Positions 5,907-6,034 of a DNA stretch of 6,034 bases are shown in pieces. The position numbers and the translations under genes are program-made. Source of the stretch: an uncultured Clostridium sp. Its GTDB lineage: Bacteria > Bacillota > Clostridia > Lachnospirales > Lachnospiraceae. Every line of letters starts with the position of its first letter. The first letter of the stretch is position 1. A model generated the notes under the pieces. The model was not told where the DNA came from. It did not search any database and saw nothing but the letters and a program-made list of their open reading frames with translations. Where the stretch lies: NCBI GenBank assembly GCA_900552885.1, contig USBM01000141.1, positions 1 to 6,034 on the forward strand. The letters run 5' to 3'.

Positions 5907-6034
5907 GAGAATGAATCAAGATGCAAGAACGGATTTTGAATGGGAATGAAGCAAGAATAGAAAAAATAGTGAGCAAAGTGTGAAAAATTTTGCGAACGAT
6001 TAATAATAGAAGAAGGACCCGGTACTCATGGGGT
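5907..6034 (+). other. Non-coding tail after the transporter operon, with half of a possible terminator or the next gene start
   Basis: This 128-bp stretch is rich in A and G and holds no convincing gene; only frames of 12 and 20 codons occur (from ATG 5911 and ATG 5921), without ribosome binding sites. Its last 20 bases contain GGACCC (6015-6020) and GGGGT at the very edge. ACCC and GGGT can pair, so the window may cut through a hairpin that would be the operon terminator if the next bases complete the stem and a T-run follows. Alternatively AGAAGGA (6011-6017), 10 nt before ATG 6028, could start the next gene. The sequence available cannot decide between them. Confidence 0.35.

Noticed and set aside
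5911..5983. Short frames from ATG 5911 (12 codons) and ATG 5921 (20 codons) considered as a peptide substrate for the proteases
   Set aside because: Neither has a ribosome binding site, a hydrophobic stretch or a leader-like pattern. They are too short and too polar to support as a precursor peptide.
5973..5993. GCAAA / TTTGC inverted repeat as a terminator for the operon
   Set aside because: The stem is only 5 bp, AT-rich with an 11-nt loop, and no T-run follows.
1..6034. Possible mobile element, genomic island border or CRISPR
   Set aside because: No transposase, integrase, direct repeat array, tRNA or compositional break was seen; all genes share similar base composition by eye.

Overview
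The window reads as a chromosomal segment from a low-to-moderate GC Gram-positive anaerobe, most probably a Lachnospiraceae-type Clostridia. This is inferred from strong AGGAGG-type ribosome binding sites, TTGAAA/TATAAT promoter spacing, a TTG start codon, tight gene packing and the protein families present (CvfB, RidA, and an ABC-2 permease fused to a CPBP protease). The genus cannot be fixed from the sequence alone. All six genes lie on the + strand. I see no tRNA, rRNA, CRISPR array, insertion sequence or phage gene.

Layout. (1) 21-686: a two-domain protein with an MmcQ/YjbR domain followed by the DNA-binding domain of O6-alkylguanine alkyltransferases. Its catalytic Cys is kept, but the His next to it is Tyr. 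(2) 687-802: an intergenic stretch with a near-consensus sigma-A promoter (725-753). (3) 803-1645: cvfB, an RNA-binding protein with three S1-like domains and a winged helix. (4) 1646-1725: a short intergenic stretch with a weak promoter candidate and a perfect Shine-Dalgarno. (5) 1726-5906: a compact four-gene run made of ridA, a stand-alone CPBP-family intramembrane protease, a NatA-like ABC ATPase, and a NatB-like ABC-2 permease with a complete second CPBP protease at its C terminus. The gaps are 18 bp, 4 bp and a 32-bp overlap. (6) 5907-6034: non-coding tail ending in what may be half of a hairpin, or the start of the next gene.

How the genes fit together. The first two genes look like independent housekeeping genes (DNA alkylation response or recognition; RNA-linked regulation). 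RidA clears reactive enamine/imine intermediates made by PLP enzymes. The last three genes are almost certainly one functional unit: an ATPase and its permease, accompanied by two distinct CPBP proteases, one free and one fused to the permease. CPBP proteins act in CAAX-type processing, bacteriocin immunity and peptide-signal maturation in Gram-positives. The unit is therefore plausibly a membrane machine that cleaves and moves (or extrudes) a peptide or lipopeptide, or a NatAB-like efflux system under proteolytic control. No substrate gene is visible in the window, so the substrate is unknown. This CPBP / ABC / CPBP arrangement is the most interesting item here. The alkyltransferase-like fusion with an altered active site is second.
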